From Zygnema cylindricum (taxonomy: Eukaryota > Streptophyta > Zygnematophyceae > Zygnematales > Zygnemataceae), in the NCBI GenBank assembly GCA_037447655.1, contig JBBHKE010002682.1:177034-230138 (forward strand): a stretch of DNA of 53,105 nt, written 5' to 3'. Below are positions 13,401 through 23,600 of this stretch, in pieces (positions within the stretch are counted from its first letter, which is position 1; each line of letters begins with the position of its first letter). The translations under genes and the position numbers were made by a program. The notes beneath the pieces are model-generated. The model was not told the origin of the DNA and searched no databases. It saw only the letters and a list, made by a program, of their open reading frames with translations.

Positions 13401-15436
13401 ATGGTTCAGAAAACTAACCTGTCCTGTAACAGACAACCCCCCTGCGGATTGAACAATTTCAGGTACCCAAAATCCTGCCCCCATTAGAGGATCCAACCAC
13501 TGAAGGCATGCCACCTGGACAGGAGAAGGTAACAAACTGACAGACGGCGGGATTCGAGCTTTCGCAGATTCCCATCGGTTTTGCAATTCTTGGAGAAGGA
13601 TTTCACCCTTCTCAGGTTCACCGAGAGATTTTGCAATCTGTCGAATGTTTTCCCATACGTGAAGGACCTGTAATACAACATGCCATAGAAAAAAGGAACC
13701 AAAGAGTTCAGAATTTTCAAAAAACTCAACGATCATAAAGCGGAGGATAATCTGAAGGAGAATTAACTAAGGACTACTCTACAGGTATACACAATTTTGT
13801 AAAAAATTCCAGTAAAACGGTTTCAAGGTGAATTTTACAAGCCTGACCTTGGTGTGTTGCAGAAATAGGATTTCGCACTCGCTTCCGGGAAGAGACAAAA
13901 ATTCATTAGCTGCTTCCTGGACTTCGTCGAGTGAAACAGCACATACACTACAAGTGTTTTGCGTAATAATCAAATCCGGTTGCAAATCTCGGATCGCATC
14001 AACGTCCAGCGAATAGCGCGCCAAACCTTTCTTCAATAGTTCTCGAACCTGAAGAGAAACACCAAATGTTGAAACAAACATGACATGAGCTGGGTTTGGG
14101 TTTCCTAACAGTTTCACTCATGCCCCTGGTTAGATTCGTCTATAGAGCACATGACTACCTGTGCGGGAGCACAGGTCCTTCACTAAGAAACGCAACTGAC
14201 CTCTGGCTCAATAAGTCCACCAAGAGTTTAACTTGTGTTATATCAAAATCTTTACGCTCTTTCCAGCAAGGTTTTAAATAAAGTGCAAATCCTGCCTTAC
14301 AGATGAAAACAAATCAAACCAGCAATCCCCAAAACAATTCATTCAAACAAACTTCCAAATAAAGTAATCTTCTGAAGTTCGAGGTGGTCCAGCATAACAA
14401 AAGAAACAATATCCATCAAACACAACATAAAAATATCATTCCAAAAGCCCAAACCCATAGAAGTCACATCACTGACAAAGTGTTTGCAGCTCAAACCACC
14501 ATCTCGGTCAGCACACAAACTTTTCTTCTCTACCCCTCTTAACCCTCTCACCTTGCTGTCCACAACTGCACTGGCCTCGAGCTCAGAGTTGTCTCCAAAA
14601 GAAGGTGAACTGACACATGGAAGCTTCAAAATGGATGATGGTCTGGTGCACTCGTGAGATCTTCCCACCATTACATTTTCCAAACCTAGCATAGCAATGG
14701 CCTCTGTGGCAGCTCCAAGCAAAGATATCACTCTCTGTGGTTTCTTCATATGCTGCCCCTTCACTACCTCCGATGTTACTATATGTTGTTCTGCTTCGTT
14801 CTTAACACCGTTCTGAGCCATTGAACTTCCCGACCGACTAACTACTAACCGTCCACCTTCAAGGCTGTTTTCTACTGAAGACAACAATCGCTTCTCACTG
14901 TCTACCCTGTTTGACGCTTCCAACTCTGTGTCGCCATCCATTTGAGTTCCCAAATAACTACTGTCTCCTGATTCAGAGCTTGAATTATTCACTTTGGCTT
15001 TGGGGCTTCCCCTAAATAACAACACATGCTTCCCTTTACGCCAAGGACTCCTCGGTTGACTACCAGCTGATCGGTCTAAAGTTCTCATTTGTAAAGTAGC
15101 TTTTCCATCAAGAGAACTCCGACTCCTCGTAAATTCCTCACCAGCTTCAGCAAAAGCTTCGTCTCCTGCATAGACGCTTATTTCCTCTGACCGTCCTCTA
15201 CTAAGGTTATATTCCCGAATCTCAGATACAAAATCTCCACTGCGTGACCTCTCCAGAGGAAATGCCGATTCACTACTTTGTAAATCAGCCTGAAGGTCAG
15301 GTTGAGAGCTGGACCCAAGCGAAGATTTTGTCTTAAACAAATTACCATGTTCAATAACTGAACTCTTTTCCTTGTCCTTCCCGCCTAATGACATCCAATT
15401 GCTGATTCTTTTCCTAAAATGCGGACGGCCCTGCAT
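6667..15436 (-). CDS. BtuF-like receptor / asparagine-synthetase-like / zinc-ribbon fusion protein
   Basis: Ten exons on the minus strand, all in phase: 15436-14552, 14048-13848, 13667-13419, 13014-12824, 12300-10947, 10597-10497, 10026-9915, 8773-8603, 8222-7181, 6782-6667; predicted 1473 residues. Residues 1-234 are Ser/Arg-rich and probably disordered. Residues about 235-533 resemble the helical-backbone metal receptors (BtuF type): RVISLLGAATE, GRSHEC, LQWLDPLMGAGFWVPE, CCGYGLDTTTREL, GRVFVTDGSRYFN. A disordered linker follows, then a PP-loop (SGGLAS, 886-891), TFDPME, GDGAEELF (985-992), LGEALGLK and GKLVLRQAFPE, the layout of the C-terminal synthetase domain of asparagine synthetases. 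Four cysteines (1156, 1159, 1171, 1174) form a zinc ribbon before a disordered tail. No glutaminase domain is present. The substrate is unknown. The last exon is the least certain part. The ATG at 15436 is the first in frame. Confidence 0.85.
9018..9816. mobile_element. hAT-like MITE (9026-9808) in intron 7 of the fusion gene
   Basis: A 783-bp segment is bounded by exact 8-bp direct repeats CAAACTAA (9018-9025 and 9809-9816). Its ends are imperfect inverted repeats: CAGTGCTGTGTATCGGTAG on the left and TAGTACTTGTATCAGTG on the right when inverted. These resemble the ends of the other hAT-like MITEs here. It lies wholly inside the intron between the exons ending at 9915 and starting at 8773. 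No transposase is seen. Confidence 0.75.
10079..10134 (+). repeat. GGGA/GGA purine microsatellite
   Basis: Short run of GGAGG/GGAAGG units on the plus strand, within an intron of the fusion gene (between exons 6 and 7). Confidence 0.85.
10441..10491 (-). other. Long U-rich tract just after a 5' splice site
   Basis: On the sense (minus) strand the donor GTAGGT at 10496 is followed at once by about 50 nt of almost pure T. Similar T runs follow four other donors in this window (see findings). Such tracts can aid weak 5' splice-site recognition through U-rich-binding proteins in plants; the role here is inferred. Confidence 0.6.
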
Positions 15437-15472
15437 TGTGGCCGCCCCTGTTTCCCTCCTTGACAATTCCAC

Positions 15473-18400
15473 TTTTGTTACTTCCGCAATCTTGAATACT
15501 TTAGTCTTCTACAGTTAAAGCGATTCACAAAAATAGCTGGTGCTATCCTCACTATTTTCTTTACCTATATTCACCACCTTCACCGGACAGCACCCTATAT
15601 GGTCACGCCGATAAAAATTTATATTCGGCATCACATCAGTTTAACAGCCTGGATTAAAAACGCATGTAACCTAAATGTTAGACATAAAATTGAGCAAATT
15701 CATTTTTTCAAAGACAAAGCATAAATTCGCCTCCTTCTCAATTTTTTTAAATATGTACCAAAGAAAAGCCTCCTCGTTTATTTTAAATATCTACCAAAGA
15801 AAATTTGTAATAAACAATCAATTAACTTTGGAAAAATCCAGCCATAGGAATGTTTATTCGTCCAAAAATAAAACACGGCTAGCACATCTAGCAAAGATGA
15901 CTAATACATTGACAATAACTTAAAACAGAACTTCAAACATAACTTAAACTATTACTAAAAACATGTAGCTCCACATGCAGCAACTGCTAGAATTCTTTCT
16001 GCACTTATGTGTCCGATTCTTGCTGTCTATCTCCAATTCTCATGTCAGATTCCTCCTACTTCACTCACCTCATCATATGCTCACACGAAAAACAAAAATT
16101 CCGTTAGCTAAGATTCCAGCAAAAGGTAAAATTATCACACAATAACACCAGCTACTTTATACATAGCTTTTACTAAGACAAACAGCATACTTTGCCGTAC
16201 CTGGAAGGTTTGAAGACAGTGAAACAGGCGAGAAATGAACATGATCCATAACAGAAGCAAAATGGAAGCAAAAAAAAAAAAGATCGACGAAGTGGACAAG
16301 TGAAACCCTAATGTTGCTTCCAGACACGTACAGGCGTAGCTGGCAGGGCCGTACATGCAGATTCGTACGGCAACAAGCGCGAGACGGTTCACCATGACAG
16401 TCGAACGACTCGAAGCCGTAATTCGTACACTCGTGTCCAGATTCCGTACGGAGTTTATAACATGAATGCATTCTTATAAAATCGGAAAACGTGGCGAAGT
16501 TCCCATGGAATGTCAGAGCAGCTTTAGTCCGCATTTTAGGAAGCGCCGCGTGTCAGAAAACTTTCATTAGAGGAGTCAATATAAATGGAATTCGTACATG
16601 CTGAACGAACGAAAGAAGAGCTTATGTGTGAGGCGATAGCTTCTTTCTAGATTGTACTTTCTGCCAGCAGTTGTATGGACTAGGATGGCCAGCTCCATCG
16701 GACATCGGATCGCATCGGAAGTAACACAAGGGATGGCTGCGGTGCTGCGGCCCATGGGACCCGGAATTGTAAACGTCAGCACTCGTACTGTACGGCATCA
16801 GACACAAACAAGCCAACGGCAACAATTTTTGAATTTGCACGTGAGCTGTCGGGCGAATTGAAATAATTTGTTGAGAAAAAAAATGCAGGATATCGACATA
16901 AATGTTTTTGTCTTTTTATCAACCGCCACCAATCGGATAGTTTTTGAGCGGTCAGCCAAAATTTCACAATCATCGTAACCGTAGGTCCGGAATTGACGGC
17001 GGAGATGGTGTTTAAAAAAATAATAAAACTTTTTTGGGCAGACATTAATAAGTATAGAATGACAGGTCGCAACAACTTTTTTCCCTATTTTGGCTGTTAT
17101 GTAATTGTATGCTGATCCATGAAAGACAAAACGATATGGAGCAGGTACAACAAAAGGACGACGAGATCTGATAAACCATGATTTTTTTTGGATTTTACTG
17201 CACCCTTTCTCCGGCGGCGATGGGATAGTTCTTTGTCAAATCTGCCAAACGGTGCGTTGCCTTGAGATCGCCACGTCAGCATATATTTTCCACATGTCGG
17301 CTGCCTGTTCAAACTTTTGCTTCACGACTGTCGATGTTCGACAATCTGCCAGGCGGACAGATAGATGGGCGGAGAAACTGTATACAGATTTTGTGCGGTT
17401 TGTCGCCTTGTCCTTAACGTCATAAGCTGCTAGACGACAAACAGACATTGACTTTGACGACGTCGTTCGTAAAAAACAGGGGAAAAAAAAATCGGCTCGC
17501 GATTAACGGTGCAGTAAACTGATTGTGGTTGAGCACACGTGACGAGTCAACTATTCAGTTTCGCCGTCATGTTCAAATTTTGGCAGTGTACGACATATTT
17601 GGTCCGAAATTCGTACATGTCCTGTTCACACCAATTCACGGATGAATTTCACACTTCCAAAACTTCATATTTTGTGACGTTCGTACATTCCAACCCTCAG
17701 TCGGAACCTCATTATGAGAGCACTTCCCTATGCAACTCAATCCAGCAACAAATATTTGTCGTTTTAGAAAAAATCCGTACCAGTGTTACGTGCGGTGTAA
17801 ACTTGTGACCATCGTAGTAATTGCTATTTTCACATTCCGATGATGTTCACATGTAGACTCGCTCCCATAACCGAATAGCTGCAAGCGGAACGAAGGTACA
17901 GTACGGCACAGTACCACATGGAAACAGCGACGTCCTTTCAACCAATAATGAAGCTGATGAGACAGCCGTCGGCAAATGCGCCTCCCAAGCTCCAACTCCC
18001 AAGTCCCGGTCCCCTCTTTCGATTTTTCTTCGTCGCACTTCGGCAAAGCTTTGTCGCGACATCCATTAATTATAAATTTCCTCAACCTAGGGTTTTGGCT
18101 CCATCGGGGCACTTATTCGGCCCAAAGTTTTGCCGTACATCAAATCCGACGAACCGCAAAATAGACCTCGGAAAGTTCAATGATTGCGACGGTCGCGGGA
18201 AATCCAGGAGGGGCAATGACGTCGCTACACGTCAAGTGTAAGGGTGAAGTTCCACCATACGTTTCTGTAATTGTACGGCAAACTCTAAAGACCGGGTCGA
18301 TTGATAGCCTATACCCACCGGAGCATTTGATTTTCCGAAACTGATCGGAAAACGTACAAGTTTCGACGTCATCAAACATAGGCGCGAAAACAAACCTGCA

Positions 18401-18640
18401 GTATTGAATGTTCGAAGGACGCGACGGTGCATAATGGTTTTGTCCTCCCCATATTTTCTCTCTTTTTGTTGCTTTAGGATAAACCTCAATTAGCGAAAAA
18501 GTTGGGTTGTTTGCTAGATGCCGTACATTTTCGTACTCTTTTCGTACCATTTTTTTTATACAGATCATCGTTATTGGAGATGCACCAAGATTCTCCAATC
18601 TTCTAGGCGTAAAAGTCGACCATCTGATTTTTTCCTCAAT
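15473..18640. other. Upstream/intergenic region, GTAC-rich, no supported gene
   Basis: Region 5' of the fusion gene. Up to about 15.6 kb it probably holds that gene's promoter and 5' UTR, but I see no clear TATA element. From about 16.2 kb the DNA becomes richer in CpG and in the word GTAC, often as CGTAC. Open frames here (for example 17918-18241 plus, 18140-18598 minus) show no recognisable motif and no splice partner. Confidence 0.45.
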
Positions 18641-18650
18641 TCTAGAAAAC

Positions 18651-18716
18651 TTAAAAACCCTAAAACCCTGAAAACCCTTAAAACCCTTAAAACCCCTAAA
18701 ACCCTAAAACCAGTTT
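18651..18716 (+). repeat. Interstitial telomere-like repeat (AAACCCT variants)
   Basis: About eight imperfect copies of AAAACCCT(A/T/G) in a row. AAACCCT is the plant-type (Arabidopsis-type) telomere unit. A more dispersed AGGGTTT-rich stretch lies at about 29670-29775. These are short internal arrays, not a chromosome end. Confidence 0.7.
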
Positions 18717-18889
18717 GGGTTAAGCAAAAATTGACCTTTTTACTATTATTATTTTTTCGCAACCGCGACGCAATAGGCCAATAGCTCAATCCCGCCAGTT
18801 TGCGTGGTGGTCCCTCGAGGAGTGCGATAGCCAGAAAATGGACGTGTGCAAATAACACACCTGTAATTCTCATTTTCTTACACGTCGCA

Positions 18890-19080
18890 TAAGCCATGTG
18901 TCTTTTGCAAAGGAATACAGGGTGGATGCAATTCCGCCAAAGGCCACGAGGAAATCTTTGCCGGAAGATATTCTATTACGCTCTCTTTGCCATCCATTGA
19001 CTTTCGTACAGGTCGTACAAAAATACAGTACGCACGTATAGATTTGACGTTTTTGGTACGTTTTTACAAATCTTACATTC
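18890..19080 (-). repeat. Dispersed exon-like repeat, copy 2
   Basis: Minus-strand counterpart of 1397-1552. It reads RNRISSGKDFLVAFGGIAST and ends MRRV|GTAAGA, an apparent exon end with a good donor. It sits 3' of the tentative two-exon gene at 19194-19699 on the same strand, so it may be a further exon of that gene, but the splice phases I tried do not fit. Confidence 0.45.
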
Positions 19081-19193
19081 AGATTTTGCGCTAGAAGAAT
19101 CTTTGGTACCAGCCAAAAATTCAAAATAGATGACGTAAGTGAGAGATTTGTTTCCTGGCACGACCTAATGGAGAGTACCTAATGGAGAATTGA

Positions 19194-19699
19194 TCAAAAT
19201 ATTACTGCCATTAAAGTTGTCCGTACGATGAATGGCACCGGGCGGCCCGGCCTTGCCCTTACCACGTGTAAGGCTGTTATCTCTTGTCCTTCGTGGACCG
19301 TATCTTGTATTTCCATGCACCAGTTGAACACGTCCAGCTCGTGGCTAGTGTACTCCTTGAGGACGTTAGTCACAAACTGGTTGGATAGAGCGACTTCGTC
19401 GTGGATGCGAAAAAGATATGCATCGGACGGTCGATGTTTTCGCCTAGAAGCTTGGAAAACCTCGATGAATCTACAATTCTACATGTTCTAGTTATATTTA
19501 GAAAATTAGTACGTAAAGGTACGAAAACGCACGGCGTCCAATAAACAACCTCACGTTTTGGCTGATGGTAGGCGTCGGCGCGAGCTGTTAAGAGCCTGAA
19601 ATCTGGACCGGTCCATTCCATGGGCCACACTAACGGTCCAGTCTGCACGACCCGACTTTGACCGACAAGTGCCCTGATGGAGCTGAGCCCTGACGCCAT
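19194..19699 (-). CDS. Tentative two-exon gene, unknown 147-residue protein
   Basis: Exon 1 (19699-19533) starts MASGLSSIRALVGQSR and leaves two bases before a GTGCGT donor. Exon 2 (19470-19194), after a TTGTAG acceptor, supplies the third base and stays open for 91 codons (FIEVFQASRRKHR ... LYLFRI-type sequence ... FIVRTTLMAVIF) to TGA at 19194-19196. The phase fits exactly. The sequence has normal amino-acid balance with conserved-looking W, H and charged residues, but I do not recognise a family. An internal GTAAGG after ITALHV could be an alternative donor. It may be a real small gene, part of a larger one, or a remnant of a multicopy element. Confidence 0.4.
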
Positions 19700-20640
19700 T
19701 CGCCTCTTGGATGCATACCTTTGCTTACTTAATATCGATTTTGTCACGCTATTTCGGGTTTCTTTTTCTTATGTACCCGTGTACATACATTTCTTTCATG
19801 GAGAATCCGTATGCTCTCAATATGGAGAAAAAATAATGTAATATTACAATGCTCGTGTGAATGGCATTACTTGGGAACTTTCAATCAATGGTTTTGAAAA
19901 ACCGGATATGTTGGACGACATACTTACAACAGAATTTGGCATTTAGCTGCAATTCAATAAAAGCTTAGGTAGTAAGACTTTAAGCTATTTTCGAAGCGGT
20001 ACGCATTGATTGATACTTGTGTGTTGGGAGGCTTCATAGGACATCAATATGAGTTTTTAATAAGGTTTACTAAAGATGTAGCGAAATGTTCCAACATAAA
20101 AAATCTCAATTCCCAGTATCTGCACTAATTACGAAATCCTTTATCACAAGAATAAGCTATTGCGTACCCCATTTTTACGACAGAAATAGTTTAGTACTGT
20201 GTTTATGCTCCACATAAATGTAAAGATAGTCTTCCAAGGAGAGAGAAATTACAAATGATGACTTAAGCCGATTTAGTCCAGGCTAACTCAAGTGTGGAAA
20301 AACCAAAAAAATTAGTAAGACGTCTCTAAGCTTCTTATTGCTTTGTGTGCAAAGACCAGACTAACTGTATCTATTCTTTAGTTGTTGTAACAAAAGGTTT
20401 TTGTTGGTTTGATATCGTGTTACAATTTCACTTCGTTTTTGCCTTTACTCCCACTCCTCTACTTGAATTGTTATTCATCGTACTTGTTAACATAAGATTA
20501 TAATAAAACGTTTGAATTTGAATCATTAGCCTTTCGATCACCCATAAAAAAAAAAGAGGGTCAGATAAATAGCCGTTACGTTCGTCAAATCCAATACATC
20601 TTTTAATTGGTCATACAAAGAGGAAAATGGGCTTCAATTT
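19700..20640. other. Intergenic spacer
   Basis: AT-rich sequence between the tentative gene's start and the stop codon of the TPR-SET-MYND gene. It must contain the latter's 3' UTR. I see no exon, RNA gene or repeat boundary. Confidence 0.5.
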
Positions 20641-23600
20641 TTACTCCAAAGCCATAGGACGCCCATAGTGATTCAGAAAGAGTTCATTTGCGGCTATCTT
20701 TTCCATCTGCCCTTCTCTCTCCCTCCCAGCGGCTAGTAATACCGAGGCAAGTTTTGCTCTCTCGTAGGCAAATACCACATTTTCCAAAGGATGATGATGC
20801 TGCAATATCTGCAGAAAATAGACCAGTAGTAAGAAACAAATTTAGATGAAAAGTTACAAGTTTAGGTCAAAATCTGCACAAAATAGACCGTTCACCGTGA
20901 ATCGCTTATAGTGTTAATGATTTTTTTTACCACTTAAAACATCTTTTCCCTGTGCACACTTGTTCGGTTTCGATTGAAAGGTAAGGTTCTCACCTTCCAA
21001 TTGTTAGAAGAGTAGTCTTTGATAGAAGTTAATGTTTCTGTTCAATAGCGAAATTCTGAATTCTGTCATCTAGAATTTCGCTATTCAGAATTCTGCAGTC
21101 TGTCCTAGTATCTAGGATTTCAGTATTTCGGTCTTTCTCTGTTTTGCAATCAATGTACTTTCACGTAATTAGATTCTGGTCAAGATCTGGTTATAAATCT
21201 TGACCCTGGCTCTTGACCGAAAGGTCAAATGCCCCTTCAAAATAGGAAAGTACGTTTCAGTCCTTGAGAGGGTACTCTCAAGATATTTTCTCTATTTAGC
21301 TTGTCTTTTTCTAATGTTTTGTATCAGTTTTGAAATCATTAATCAATACAGAGCATTCTGTCTGTTCCCATTCTTTCCACTCTATTTGCTACTATGGCTT
21401 CACCTTTCACAGGTTATGGGCCCGGCAACGCCAATACCGTTGCCAAATTTAATGGGACAGACTTTTACGGTTGGAAATACCAGATAGAACATCTATTTCG
21501 TCGTGAGAAACTTTGGTCGATCATTAGTGGCAGCGAACTTGAACCAACTGACGCTGCTGCCAAAACAATTTGGCTCGCTAAAAACGAGGAGGCCCACTCT
21601 CGGCTTGTCCTCGCTCTAGAGTCATCACAGATCGACATTGTCCGCGACGCAGTGTCTGCTCACAATGCATGGTCACTATTGACCTCTGCATATGAGAATC
21701 AATCCTGGTCCAACAAGCTCTTTCTCAAAAGGCAGCTGAATACTTATCGCAAGCTGCCTACTGATTCTATTCAAACCTACGTCCAACATCTCAAGTCGCT
21801 GGCCGGTCAACTTAAGAGCATCAAATCGCCAATCTCCGATGATGATCTTATTTCGGCCATCCTGGGAGGTTTACCGGATTATTATTCCTCCCTCATTTCC
21901 TCCCTTGACAACTCGCCAGTTGCTCTGACTATTCCGACCCTAACTGCGCGACTGGTTCACGAGGAAATGAAACAATCTTTTCAAACAAAATCAGGAGTGG
22001 CTCTGGCGACCTTTTCACCCAATCCCAGGCCGCCAAAATCTCCTTCTCCCACCTATCGCTATTGTCGAGCGTCAGATCACATCATAGATGTGTGTCCGGC
22101 GCTTAAACGCAAAAATGAACGACAAGGTGGACCCGGCCGTACTGGTGGACGAGGACAACCTGGAGGGCGAGGATCATACCACGGTCAAGCTTCATCGGCT
22201 GAAAGTACTTTTGCCCTTGGAAATTTGGCGTACTCCCAGTCCAACCCTTTTGTCGAATCCCACTATCCGTACGGCCCAACTCATCTGGCGGATCACTCCA
22301 GCTCGCGAATCCCAATATACGTTCCTACTTATCCATTGTCGGCTTCTACCCAACCGCCCGTACTCCAACCACCGGTAGACAATGTCAGTCCGCCGCCATC
22401 AATGACACAATCCGATTATGGATTCGCATTGTCCTCTGCAGTACAACAATCATCTCAGGTCCTTGACTCCGCTTGGACCGTTGATTCGGGCGCATCTCAC
22501 CACTTATCATCTCGCGCCGATTGGTTCTCATTTAGGACTCCACTCAGTCCTCCAATGCCAATCATACTTGGCAACAACAGTACCCTCACGGCCACTCATA
22601 TCGGTCGTACAGTCACACCTTCCACCAACCGTCAAACCAATATTTCCCTCTCCAGCGTCTTTTTTGTCCCGGAACTACGAAAAAATCTCTTCTCTGTCGG
22701 TGCGGCCTTGAAACAAGGAGCAACAGCCGTCTTTTCCTCCGACCGAGTTGACTTTTTATCCCCAACAAAATCAACGGTCGGATTCGGAGTAAAAAGAGGC
22801 GACATCTATATCCTCTCGTCCTTCTCGCCCATTGGATTCGCCAACATGGCTGTCGCTTCCTCACAAGCCACCTTCTCCAGGTGGCACCTCCGATATGGTC
22901 ACCTGTCCGGATCTAGTCTCCATGACTTGACCAAGGGTCTTGTAACTGGACTGGAACCCTTGACCAATCAAAAACTTCCATTTTGTTCCGGTTGCGTCGA
23001 AGGAAAGTTCTCTCGACCTTCCTTTCCCTCGAGTACGTCCAAATCTAACGGACCACTTGATTTGTTCCACTCTGATCTATGTGGACCAATGTCAGTTCAC
23101 AGTCACAACGACTCTCAATACTTTGTGACATTTATTGACGACGCAACACGCTACTGTCACATCTACCTAATTCGTCGAAAATCATATACTTTTGCTACTT
23201 TTCAACAATTTAAAGCAAAAGTAGAAAATTTCCACAATTCTCGCATCAAAGTTCTCCGTACAGATAACGGCGGTGAATTCTGTTCCGCAGAATTCGCCTC
23301 GTTTCTCTCTGCTCATGGAATCACACACCAGACCACAGTGACATACACACCTCAACAGAATGGTGTCGCCGAACGGTACAACCGTACCGTCATCAACATG
23401 GCACGCTCCATGCTCTATTTTGCCGGTCTCCCAACAATATTCTGGGGAGAATCCGTTACTACGGCAAACTATCTCCGAAATCTATGTCCGACTTCCAGTC
23501 TCCCTAATCTCACACCTCACGAGGCTTGGACAGGAACAAAACCGAGCGTCAGCCACTTACGAATATTCGGTAGTGTTGCGTGGATCAAGGATCTTACGCC

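Noticed and set aside
15437-15472. Longer N-terminus for the fusion protein starting at 15472
   Set aside because: That codon is GTG; the first in-frame ATG is at 15436 in a good plant context (CCACAATGC).
17918-18241. 107-codon plus-strand frame with a transit-peptide-like look and a possible donor at its end
   Set aside because: No downstream exon that continues it could be found; Ser/Arg/Pro richness alone is weak evidence.
18140-18598. 152-codon open frame on the minus strand
   Set aside because: No recognisable motif, no splice partner, and sequence composition like the surrounding GTAC-rich DNA.
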